Shown: positions 1 to 5,163 of the stretch, piece after piece
Layout: every line of letters begins with the position of its first letter
Numbering within the stretch: the first letter of the stretch is position 1
Origin: Spirosoma sp.
Lineage (GTDB): Bacteria > Bacteroidota > Bacteroidia > Cytophagales > Spirosomataceae
Reading direction: 5' to 3'
Length of the DNA stretch: 6,223 bases
Assembly: GCA_028288385.1 (NCBI GenBank)
Contig: JAQBNX010000592.1
Span: 1 to 6,223, forward strand
The notes under the pieces: model-generated
Databases searched by the model: none
What the model saw: the letters and a program-made list of their open reading frames with translations, nothing else
What the model was told of the DNA's origin: nothing
Made by a program: the position numbers and the translations under genes

Positions 1-316
1 TGAACAAACCGAAGTACAAATGCAGCGTCCGGATGAGGGAATAGTATTTTTTCATTCCGTAAATTAAATGCGGCTTAACAATAATGATTGCTCCATGCGG
101 AGTGACCCCCTGGAATCAACCGATTAAACTGAATAGGAAGGCTTTTTTTCCAAATCAAAGAATTTAGGAACTAATGTTTACCCTATTTATTGATACCACG
201 GCCTATCATTAATTATCGGTGATAAACTGCTCAGATTTATACCCACGGATGCCTTGTGATTCAAGTTTTTATGTAGCTTTATGTTTTAGTTTAACACTAT
301 ATAGCAAATATAAAAC
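1..316. other. AT-rich leading intergenic region
   Basis: No convincing complete gene is visible here. Positions 2-67 form an open frame of 21 codons ending in TAA, reading ...RPDEGIVFFHSVN. It has no start inside the window beyond an internal ATG and could be the C-terminus of an upstream + strand gene, but it is too short to be sure. The rest (68-316) is AT-rich with stops in all frames. Short weak inverted repeats occur (for example TTATC-GGT-GATAA near 217-229). The right end probably holds the promoter of the 118-residue ORF. Confidence 0.4.
253..281 (+). promoter_or_regulatory. Candidate Bacteroidota-type promoter for the 118-aa ORF
   Basis: CTTG at 253-256 and TAGCTTTA at 274-281 resemble the Bacteroidota -33 (TTTG/TTG) and -7 (TAnnTTTG) elements, separated by 17 nt. 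They lie 35 nt before the ATG at 317. The match is imperfect (final base of the -7 box is A, not G) and the surrounding sequence is AT-rich, so chance occurrence is possible. Confidence 0.25.
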
Positions 317-673
317 ATGAGCAGGGAATCCATAATCAAACCGGGGCAGGGCTTGTTACGCTTTATGCTGTATACCGATGTAAATCGCCGAAGAGCCACG
401 CAACTGGGTCCTGATCTGTGGGTCGAGGCTGAATTGATATACGGAGATACATACAACTATAACACGGAGCATGAATTGACGTTTGATGAATTCGATAACC
501 AGCCAGGTCGTTACGTTGTGGCAATGTTACCTCACCTGGAATGGACGGCACATCCTAGTCAGGCAGAGGGGACCGTTTCATTACGAATTGTGTATTTAAC
601 TACAGTTGCACTATGGCCTTTCTTTGAGCTCCTTACGTTGGATGACCTCAATCTGTCTTTATTAGCTGAGTAA
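317..673 (+). CDS. Hypothetical protein, 118 aa, unknown function
   Basis: This is a lone + strand ORF from ATG 317 to TAA 671-673, with an A-rich leader (TATAAAAC) directly before the start and no Shine-Dalgarno sequence. I do not recognise the family. The product has a basic patch at residues 24-26 (RRR), then an acidic, aromatic-rich middle (W35, Y42, Y46, Y48, acidic residues 51-60) and a beta-like pattern around 64-71 (GRYVVAML). The C-terminus is hydrophobic (residues 91-106, IVYLTTVALWPFFELL) and might be a buried strand/helix rather than a membrane segment, since it is short and followed by acidic residues. No signal peptide is seen. It is more AT-rich than the genes downstream and converges on the WYL regulator with an 85-nt gap. 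It is probably a real gene because a better candidate on the opposite strand is lacking, but this is only moderately supported. Confidence 0.5.
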   Translation: MSRESIIKPGQGLLRFMLYTDVNRRRATQLGPDLWVEAELIYGDTYNYNTEHELTFDEFDNQPGRYVVAMLPHLEWTAHPSQAEGTVSLRIVYLTTVALWPFFELLTLDDLNLSLLAE

Positions 674-758
674 CAAACACCGTTCGCTTACACATACAAT
701 ACCTGAATTACCCGCCTGTCTGCTCGTTATTTTGGCCAGCCACCACAATGGTATTGGT

Positions 759-1775
759 TTAATAACGTTCCAGCGCAGCTGTTAGCGACGCTTTCATTTC
801 CGCCACCAGACTAGCCGGTTCGAGCACTTTTAGGTGGTCGCCGTACGAGCGCAGGTGCATCAGCAGGTCGCGGTTGGGCGCCAGCCGCAGCCGTACAATG
901 CATTCTGTTTCCGTATCGCTGACAACCTCCTGCGTCTGGTGAATAGGCTTCGCTTTTACGTAGCGGCCAAACAGGGGTGAAAACGATAGCACAACCTCTT
1001 CGACCGGCCCGCTGCTGTCGGTGATACCGTAAATATGCTCGAACAATTCGCTCACATTCGTCAAGACGGCGGGTGGCACGGCGCAGGAATTGTCTGTCAG
1101 GGTCAGGTCGCTCATGCGGTCAAAGGCAAATGTACGTTCCTTACCCGTGGCTTCATCATAGCCAATTACATACCAACTGTCGGCCACTTCGCGCAGCAGA
1201 ATGGGATGGAGACTACGTAGTTTAGGCATTTCTATAGTGATGGACCCATCGGCTGTTTCGTGTTTGGTGTATCGAAACTGAATTTGCCGGTTTTGATTAA
1301 TTGCCCGAATCAGCATGGGTACGTAGTGTCGGTTGCCGCCCAGAACCCGCTCCTCCACATACACAATCCGACGGGTCAGTGCATCCGTTTTAACTTCCCG
1401 AATAATGTCCAGGCTTTGACGCACCTTTTGCAGCGCGTTGGTCAGTTCATCGGCAACAGATGCTCCCTGCGTGGCCGCCAGCACCTCACGGGCGTAGTCG
1501 AGCGCTTCCATATCGTCGGGCGAGAGCATCAGTCGCAACAGGCGAAACTGGGGATTGGTGTAGTAGTAGCCGTTATGTCGTTTGCAATAGGCAATGGGGG
1601 CATCGTGGTCTTCGCGCAGGCGCTGGATATCTTTTTCCAGCGATGACATGGAGCGAATGCCACACTTGTCCTGGCAGAGTTCAAAGAGTTTCTGTTTGGA
1701 GAACTGACGAGGATACCGGCTGATGATTTCATCGATCAGGCGGTAGCGCTGAAAAGCAGAGCGGGTTATAGGCAT
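759..1775 (-). CDS. WYL-domain transcriptional regulator
   Basis: A 338-residue DNA-binding regulator with the usual layout and length of the winged-helix/WYL/WCX family. Residues about 5-75 form the N-terminal winged HTH, with the likely recognition helix at 42-56 (SMSSLEKDIQRLRED) and a wing rich in tyrosine (Y70-Y72). A helical linker spans about 85-145. The WYL domain follows at about 150-230, with R168-Y169, H190-P191, the signature written here as W201-Y202-V203, and the ligand-pocket-type arginine R220 in F-A-F-D-R. Residues about 253-338 match the WCX extension. WYL domains sense nucleic-acid or nucleotide ligands in the characterised members (for example PafBC, DriD, BrxR/CapW); the ligand here is unknown. 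The ATG at 1775 is chosen because the HTH starts directly after it. The gene is divergent from the small gene at 1937, whose promoter contains an inverted repeat, so it may control that gene and its paralog at 2495. This regulatory link is an inference. Confidence 0.93.
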   Translation of the reverse strand: MPITRSAFQRYRLIDEIISRYPRQFSKQKLFELCQDKCGIRSMSSLEKDIQRLREDHDAPIAYCKRHNGYYYTNPQFRLLRLMLSPDDMEALDYAREVLAATQGASVADELTNALQKVRQSLDIIREVKTDALTRRIVYVEERVLGGNRHYVPMLIRAINQNRQIQFRYTKHETADGSITIEMPKLRSLHPILLREVADSWYVIGYDEATGKERTFAFDRMSDLTLTDNSCAVPPAVLTNVSELFEHIYGITDSSGPVEEVVLSFSPLFGRYVKAKPIHQTQEVVSDTETECIVRLRLAPNRDLLMHLRSYGDHLKVLEPASLVAEMKASLTAALERY

Positions 1776-1869
1776 ATTGGATAAAGGCCGGTCCGCCGGT
1801 TGTGATTCCCATGCGCCCTTGTTTTACGGCCAGGCAAAAAACACGATTATTTTTTACCAAAAAAAGAAG

Positions 1870-1888
1870 AACGTAAAAAGATTACGTT
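1870..1888 (+). promoter_or_regulatory. 19-nt palindromic putative operator, copy 1
   Basis: Perfect inverted repeat AACGTAA-AAAGA-TTACGTT, located between the divergent WYL regulator (start 1775) and the small gene starting at 1937. The same arms with a different 5-nt spacer recur at 2433-2451 in front of the paralog. In both places it is followed after exactly 10 nt by GAACTTTGTTC. Conserved arms with a variable spacer suggest a dimeric protein-binding site. The neighbouring WYL protein is the natural candidate to bind it. Confidence 0.65.
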
Positions 1889-1898
1889 TTGGCCGGTA

Positions 1899-1909
1899 GA
1901 ACTTTGTTC
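1899..1909 (+). promoter_or_regulatory. Conserved GAAC-TTT-GTTC promoter element, copy 1
   Basis: Short perfect palindrome GAAC-TTT-GTTC, identical at 2462-2472. GAACTTTG resembles the Bacteroidota -7 box TAnnTTTG (five of six fixed bases), so this may be the core promoter with transcription starting a few bases downstream. No good -33 TTG is found at the expected distance; the 19-nt palindrome occupies that place, which would fit an activator- or repressor-controlled promoter. It ends 27 nt before the ATG at 1937. Confidence 0.5.
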
Positions 1910-1936
1910 TGTCAATTTTTTAAACAACCCAAACTC

Positions 1937-2365
1937 ATGAACGCTTCCTTTTTCGCCCAATCGTCAGTACCAGCCCTTTACGTTCCGGTTCGTACTCAAA
2001 CCCCTAGAAACACTGCTTTATCGGTGGGTCAACTCCTGGACGTTGAACTGGGATTGTATTTGCTCTCGCAGTTATTACCCACGGCACCACCTGATGCCCT
2101 ACCGACATTAATCGGGAACAAGAGTCTATCGTTGCCCGATCGGCCAGCCTGGACATCCAAGCAGCAGAAATACCTGAAACGAGGCCAATTGCTCCTGGGA
2201 CACTGCCTGCAACCCGCCACCTGGAATTCACTCATTGAACGCTACGCAACCGAAACCACTTTGCATAGTGCCTATGACGTGAGTCGGGACCGCAGTCGTT
2301 TTGGTCAAAAAACGGTTGGATTCTCGCGCAACCGCCTGGCGGTCCTCCGTAAAATGCTGGCGTAG
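1937..2365 (+). CDS. Hypothetical protein, paralog 1 of the LLPTAPP pair (142 aa)
   Basis: I do not recognise the family. The product aligns with the next gene over a core of about 75 residues: here residues 33-58 (L-L-D-V-E-L-G-L-Y-L-L ... L-L-P-T-A-P-P ... A-L-P) followed by W72, W96 and Y103, which match W83, W107 and Y114 of the neighbour at a constant offset of 11. The core looks like packed amphipathic helices; the C-terminal 35 residues are basic (RDRSR, FSRNR, RK) and could contact nucleic acid. There is no signal peptide or membrane segment. An upstream TTG in frame at 1889 would overlap the promoter elements. The ATG at 1937 gives the M-N start shared with the paralog and a similar A-rich leader, so it is preferred. 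The neighbours suggest control by the divergent WYL regulator. Confidence 0.8.
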   Translation: MNASFFAQSSVPALYVPVRTQTPRNTALSVGQLLDVELGLYLLSQLLPTAPPDALPTLIGNKSLSLPDRPAWTSKQQKYLKRGQLLLGHCLQPATWNSLIERYATETTLHSAYDVSRDRSRFGQKTVGFSRNRLAVLRKMLA

Positions 2366-2432
2366 ATCTATTGCAAATAAAGGCCGAATACAATCGGACC
2401 TATAATCAGAAAAAAATTCACCTGAAAAGAAC

Positions 2433-2451
2433 AACGTAAAACCTTTACGTT
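2433..2451 (+). promoter_or_regulatory. 19-nt palindromic putative operator, copy 2
   Basis: AACGTAA-AACCT-TTACGTT, the second copy of the operator-like palindrome at 1870-1888. The spacer sequence differs but the arms and the spacer length are the same. Here the symmetry extends by one base on each side of the spacer (AACGTAAA-ACC-TTTACGTT). It lies 43 nt before the ATG at 2495. Confidence 0.65.
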
Positions 2452-2461
2452 CTCCTGGAGT

Positions 2462-2472
2462 GAACTTTGTTC
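2462..2472 (+). promoter_or_regulatory. Conserved GAAC-TTT-GTTC promoter element, copy 2
   Basis: Identical 11-mer to 1899-1909, again 10 nt after the 19-nt palindrome and 22 nt before the start codon. Its presence in front of each gene shows that 2495-2956 has its own promoter and does not depend only on read-through from 1937-2365. Confidence 0.5.
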
Positions 2473-2494
2473 AGAACATAAAACAACAACGCTA

Positions 2495-2956
2495 ATGAAC
2501 ATGGTCTTATCATCCACCCATTTGGAAACTCGCCCGGCCCTGTCCAGCTTACTACGCTGGCAGGAGCCGCTGGCCACGCGCCTGCGCCACAAGCACGCCT
2601 TGCCCGGCCTGGTCGCTAACCGACTGCTCAACGTTGAACTGGGATTGTACCTACTCGCCGAATTACTACCAACGGCGCCACCACACGCCCTGCCCGATCT
2701 GCTCAACAAACAGGGAGCAGCCTATCGGCAGCGGCCTATCTGGTCGCCCCGGCAGCACCGCGCTCTGAGCCAGGCACAGACACTGCTGGCTCCCTATCGG
2801 GATCGGGCAGCCTGGTACAAAGCGCTGGATAAATACACAACGCTGTCACCCGAGTTGCGCACATTTGGTACTGGCGTTCGGGGTGGCTGGAATCCAAACA
2901 TCAGCAGCTACGTCCTGCGCGACCGTCTGAGCCTGTTTCAGCGCGCATTGGCCTAG
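2495..2956 (+). CDS. Hypothetical protein, paralog 2 of the LLPTAPP pair (153 aa)
   Basis: Paralog of the preceding gene, separated from it by 129 nt that include its own copy of the conserved promoter. The shared core starts at residue 44 (L-L-N-V-E-L-G-L-Y-L-L) and includes L57-L58-P59-T60-A61-P62-P63, then W83, W107 and Y114. The N-terminal 40 residues differ from the paralog and are rich in Arg, Leu and His. The C-terminus differs in sequence but ends in the same kind of Arg/Leu helix (DRLSLFQRALA versus NRLAVLRKMLA). No known domain, signal peptide or membrane helix is seen. It is GC-richer than its paralog, so the duplication is not very recent overall, although 19 nt in the core (2631-2649) are identical to 2040-2058. 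It converges on the seven-gene array with a 74-nt gap in which I see no clear intrinsic terminator. Confidence 0.8.
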   Translation: MNMVLSSTHLETRPALSSLLRWQEPLATRLRHKHALPGLVANRLLNVELGLYLLAELLPTAPPHALPDLLNKQGAAYRQRPIWSPRQHRALSQAQTLLAPYRDRAAWYKALDKYTTLSPELRTFGTGVRGGWNPNISSYVLRDRLSLFQRALA

Positions 2957-3030
2957 CAACGTAGTGGTCACCGTATCGTTTTGGGCCTTTGTTTCCGGCT
3001 ACTAAAGAAGCTAAATTCTAAAAAACCCAA

Positions 3031-3381
3031 CTAGGCGTGGTTCAGTTGCCCGGCCAGCGAACGCAGAGACGAGGCCAGCGCTTCGAGCCGGGGTGCAATA
3101 TCACCCTCTGAACCCATCAGGGTACTAAATTCGGTGGTCTTTGTTGACAGCGTTGACAGCAGGCCACTTAATTCATCGGCTTTGATTTGGTCACTTTTGA
3201 GCTGTGTTTTCACTTGTTCCAGTAAATCGGTAATCTCGGTAGCGTTATCGACCGGACGGAGTTGTACCAGCCACTGGTCAATGATGCCGGTGCCGCTTTG
3301 GGGTGTCGAGTTGTCTCCGATTTCTTCAAGAACGGACATCGTGGCATCAAGCAATTCGGTAGATTGTTCGTGTGTGATCAT
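3031..3381 (-). CDS. Array paralog 7 (last), 116 aa, unknown function
   Basis: This is the most 3' and most divergent member of the array. It keeps the first hallmark (G30-T-G-I33-I34-D-Q-W37), an N-terminal helix of the L-L-D-A-T-M type shared with copies 1-3, and the C-terminal helix L-E-A-L-A-S-S-L-R-S-L-A-G-Q-L. The middle block is altered: where most copies have L-R-x-E-L and P-D, it has V57-K58-T-Q-L61 and I66-K67. The ATG lies one nucleotide after the TAA of the previous gene (TAA-G-ATG), so translation is probably coupled to it. The protein is acidic, soluble and helical with no signal peptide. It ends in TAG and faces the + strand gene at 2495-2956 tail to tail. No function can be assigned. 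Confidence 0.85.
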   Translation of the reverse strand: MITHEQSTELLDATMSVLEEIGDNSTPQSGTGIIDQWLVQLRPVDNATEITDLLEQVKTQLKSDQIKADELSGLLSTLSTKTTEFSTLMGSEGDIAPRLEALASSLRSLAGQLNHA

Positions 3382-3382
3382 C

Positions 3383-3727
3383 TTAGAATTGGCTGCTAAA
3401 ATTACGGAGTACGTTTGCTAATTGCCGCAGTTGATCCGCCTGTCCATCGTTGACCGAGGGTTCACCGGCGAGTACGGCCGTGTGGCTGGCCATGCTGAGC
3501 AGAAGATGACGAATCATATTGCCATCGGGTTCTCCCGATGCCAGATCATCACGTAGGGTCTCCAGTTCGGTTCTGATCCGTTCGGCTCCTACGTCGCCCC
3601 GTAAGGCATTTAGCCAGCCTTCAATTAATAAAATGCCCCGTTCGGGCGAAATCACAAGGGAACTGCCATCGCCAAAGGCACCCAGTGTATCGGTCAGCAT
3701 TCGCTGTTCCAGTGTTGCTTCTTCCAT
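3383..3727 (-). CDS. Array paralog 6, 114 aa, unknown function
   Basis: Member of the subgroup with an N-terminal L-E-Q-R-M-L-x-D-T-L helix (residues 6-15), also seen in copies 4 and 5. The conserved blocks are G31-I-L-L34-I35-E-G-W38, L58-R59-D-D-L62-A-S-G-E-P67-D68, and the C-terminal L-R-Q-L-A-N-V-L-R-N-F-S-S-Q-F ending the protein. It is predicted to be soluble and helical, without export signal. The 90-nt gap before it contains a long hairpin (3749-3809), which may separate its expression from that of copy 5; it is coupled to copy 7 by a 1-nt gap. The start ATG at 3727 is the only one that places the N-terminal helix in line with the siblings. Confidence 0.87.
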   Translation of the reverse strand: MEEATLEQRMLTDTLGAFGDGSSLVISPERGILLIEGWLNALRGDVGAERIRTELETLRDDLASGEPDGNMIRHLLLSMASHTAVLAGEPSVNDGQADQLRQLANVLRNFSSQF

Positions 3728-3742
3728 ACTATGGTAAATAAA

Positions 3743-3752
3743 ATGGGGTGGG
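3743..3752. repeat. Shared 10-mer ATGGGGTGGG, copy 1
   Basis: ATGGGGTGGG on the + strand (CCCACCCCAT in the sense of transcription). The identical 10-mer recurs at 5062-5071, in the only other array gap with a long inverted repeat. In both places it sits on the downstream side of the hairpin, and here it overlaps the outer end of the stem. Confidence 0.5.
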
Positions 3753-3809
3753 TACTGGTTTTTAGACTGCTATTTTAAAAAGATTAGGCTGTCCAAAAAC
3801 CAGTACCCA
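3749..3809 (-). repeat. Long inverted repeat between array copies 5 and 6
   Basis: Arms 3749-3767 (TGGGTACTGGTTTTTAGAC) and 3791-3809 are reverse complements at 18 of 19 positions with a 23-nt loop; a few more pairs can form inside after a T-T mismatch. It starts 9 nt after the stop codon of copy 5. On the - strand the stem is followed by ACCCCATTTTATTT, a weak T-rich run, so partial termination or mRNA stabilisation is possible. It is too long for a typical intrinsic terminator and lacks an adjacent T tract. A small mobile or repeat element is the alternative. Confidence 0.7.
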
Positions 3810-3817
3810 ATACCTGA

Positions 3818-4156
3818 TTATAGTTTACTCCTTAAACCCCGCAAAATCTTCGCCAGGCTTTCCAGTCCGCCCGTCCAGGTGCCTTCAGCGGTAGGTTCTT
3901 CTGCCGCCTGCTGGGCTTGGTGGGCTAGGTTCTCCAGCAGTTGCCCGATGTGCCCGCTGTTGGGCTGACCCGATTGCAGTTCAGCCCGTAATTCGGTTAG
4001 CTGACTCTCCAGTTGATCCAGATTTGGATCGCCCTGCAACGCCTGCAACCAGCCATCGATGAGCATGACGCCTTGCGCAGCCGACACCTCGCCACCCTTT
4101 TGGAACGTAGTGAGCGTATCTTCAAGCATTCGCTCTTCCAGAATGTTCGTTCCCAT
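3818..4156 (-). CDS. Array paralog 5, 112 aa, unknown function
   Basis: Shortest member. The N-terminal helix L6-E-E-R9-M10-L11-E-D-T-L15 places it with copies 4 and 6. The conserved blocks are G29-V-M-L32-I33-D-G-W36, L53-T-E-L-R57-A-E-L60-Q-S-G-Q-P65-N66, and the C-terminal L-E-S-L-A-K-I-L-R-G-L helix. The middle helix is rich in Gln and Ala (around residues 78-90). It starts 20 nt after the stop of copy 4, so the two are almost certainly on one transcript. The loop after residue 90 contains a Trp and Gly-rich stretch (GTWTGG) not seen in the siblings. Soluble; no export signal. Confidence 0.87.
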   Translation of the reverse strand: MGTNILEERMLEDTLTTFQKGGEVSAAQGVMLIDGWLQALQGDPNLDQLESQLTELRAELQSGQPNSGHIGQLLENLAHQAQQAAEEPTAEGTWTGGLESLAKILRGLRSKL

Positions 4157-4176
4157 TGTTTAGACGTATTTACGGG

Positions 4177-4527
4177 TTAAAACTTACTGCCTAAATTACG
4201 CAGGGCTGTGGCCAGTTTATCAAGCTTGCCAGCCGTTTGCGACTGGATATGAGCGCCCTGAGCAATCTGGGTTGTGTTATCGGCTAAACTTGCCAGTAAA
4301 TTACGAATCCGGTCGGGGTCGGGTTTGGCAAACTGAAGTTGTCCCCGCAACTCAATGAGTTGGGCTTCAAGTGTAGCAGTGCTCTGAGTCTGAGCTCCCT
4401 GAATAACCTGCAGCCATCCATTAATGAGCTGCACCCCATCAACAGGGGTAGGTATTTCGGCATCCTCAGCCCCTATTTTGGTGAACACCTGCTCGAATAA
4501 ACGCTGATCTAATGCGTGTGAGGGCAT
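4177..4527 (-). CDS. Array paralog 4, 116 aa, unknown function
   Basis: The conserved blocks are all present: N-terminal L6-D-Q-R9-L10-F11, G31-V-Q-L34-I35-N-G-W38, L57-I-E-L60-R61-G-Q-L64-Q-F-A-K-P69-D70, and C-terminal L-D-K-L-A-T-A-L-R-N-L-G-S-K-F. It is the first of the L-x-x-R subgroup in transcription order. The 87-nt gap from copy 3 is AT-rich near the start codon (TATAATTTATCTAAAAAT directly before ATG), so it could have its own promoter, but no clear -33/-7 pair is found. No signal peptide, cysteine cluster or catalytic motif is visible. Confidence 0.87.
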   Translation of the reverse strand: MPSHALDQRLFEQVFTKIGAEDAEIPTPVDGVQLINGWLQVIQGAQTQSTATLEAQLIELRGQLQFAKPDPDRIRNLLASLADNTTQIAQGAHIQSQTAGKLDKLATALRNLGSKF

Positions 4528-4614
4528 ATTTTTAGATAAATTATAGCGATGGATCAGGAACTAAGCTATTCATTTCATTGAACGCTGTCTGATTCAAGGT
4601 CCGTGAGAATTTAG

Positions 4615-4977
4615 TTAAACAACCGTGGAAAACTGACCGGCAAAGTTTCGTAAGGCTGTCGCCAGCGTAGTGAGTCTGGATGGTACGTCACCATCTCCTT
4701 TTGCAGCTAACTGCTCCGTCATGTCGGCTAGCTGAATCAAGAGTTTCTGGAGTCGGGTGGCGTCGGGCGCTCCACCCTGGAGTTCGTTACGTAATTGGGT
4801 CAGCGGCTCCATGATGTCGCTGGCAATATGATTATTCTTAACCGACGAAAACCAGTCTGTTATAAGTGACATACCTTCCTGTGGGGAAGCGGCCTGTCCC
4901 TGGTCAAAAGCCCGGATTGTGTCATCGATCAAGGTAGTAGCCGACGAACCGGCCGAGGATGAATGTTGATTTGCCAT
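4615..4977 (-). CDS. Array paralog 3, 120 aa, unknown function
   Basis: The frame is open for 16 codons upstream to 5025, but the ATG at 4977 is chosen. It aligns the N-terminus with the siblings and is preceded by CTCAACAACA, much like the leader of copy 2 (CTCAACAATT). The N-terminus has a Ser/Ala-rich extension (residues 5-15) before the helix L16-I-D-D-T-I-R-A-F24. The conserved blocks are G35-M-S-L38-I39-T-D-W42, L59-T-Q-L62-R63-N-E-L66-Q-G-G-A-P71-D72, and C-terminal L-T-T-L-A-T-A-L-R110-N-F112. It ends with a short STVV tail. It is preceded by the longest gap in the array (186 nt), which contains a 14-bp inverted repeat, so it may begin a separate transcript. Confidence 0.87.
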   Translation of the reverse strand: MANQHSSSAGSSATTLIDDTIRAFDQGQAASPQEGMSLITDWFSSVKNNHIASDIMEPLTQLRNELQGGAPDATRLQKLLIQLADMTEQLAAKGDGDVPSRLTTLATALRNFAGQFSTVV

Positions 4978-5061
4978 TGTTGTTGAGCCTATTTGAATTG
5001 AAACGTCTAAGTCAATAGAACGCACCCGTTCGAGGTTTGTTTAGCTGAAACTGGGGTATTG

Positions 5062-5071
5062 ATGGGGTGGG
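5062..5071. repeat. Shared 10-mer ATGGGGTGGG, copy 2
   Basis: Identical to 3743-3752 and located 9 nt from the outer end of the 14-bp inverted repeat in this gap. The pairing of the same 10-mer with an inverted repeat in two gaps suggests related elements, though the stems themselves do not share sequence. Confidence 0.5.
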
Positions 5072-5080
5072 CACTTTATA

Positions 5081-5140
5081 GATTGAGGTAACGAATCGGC
5101 GTGTACGCAGAGAATGCGTCATCAACTCGTTACCTCAATC
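5081..5140 (-). repeat. 14-bp perfect inverted repeat between array copies 2 and 3
   Basis: Arms GATTGAGGTAACGA (5081-5094) and TCGTTACCTCAATC (5127-5140) match at all 14 positions around a 32-nt loop. The loop contains a second hairpin, ACGCA-GAGAA-TGCGT (5105-5119). On the - strand it lies 23 nt after the stop of copy 2. No T tract follows, so it is not a typical intrinsic terminator; attenuation, mRNA processing, or a small mobile element are possible. Confidence 0.7.
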
Positions 5141-5163
5141 GATTCAACGACCGATACGTTACG

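Larger units (their letters stand above)
4978..5163 (-). other. 186-nt gap between array copies 2 and 3
   Basis: The largest intergenic space of the array. Reading in the direction of transcription it holds a 14-bp inverted repeat with a nested small hairpin (listed separately), the shared 10-mer CCCACCCCAT, a C-rich patch, and an A-rich leader with CTCAACAACA before the ATG. I see no convincing -33/-7 promoter pair, although a promoter here would explain the size of the gap. Confidence 0.4.

Noticed and set aside
697..756. 7-bp inverted repeat CAATACC/GGTATTG as terminator between the convergent genes at 317 and 759
   Set aside because: The 46-nt loop and the lack of a T tract make it a weak candidate that could occur by chance.
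1035..1723. Several + strand ORFs opposite the WYL gene
   Set aside because: They lie antisense to a gene with clear domain structure and give protein sequences with no recognisable pattern; they are shadows.
1889..1936. TTG start extending the first LLPTAPP gene by 16 codons
   Set aside because: The extension overlaps the conserved GAACTTTGTTC element and its leader, and the paralog begins with the aligned M-N at its ATG.
2381..2401. Imperfect hairpin after the first LLPTAPP gene as a terminator
   Set aside because: The stem has two mismatches and is followed by an A-rich, not T-rich, run on the + strand.
2957..3030. Bidirectional terminator between the convergent genes
   Set aside because: Only a T run after the last array gene and a 5-bp TTGGG/CCCAA pairing with a long loop are visible; no proper stem.
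4978..5025. Upstream ATG adding 16 codons to array paralog 3
   Set aside because: No sibling has this extension, and the leader just before ATG 4977 matches that of paralog 2 (CTCAACAA).
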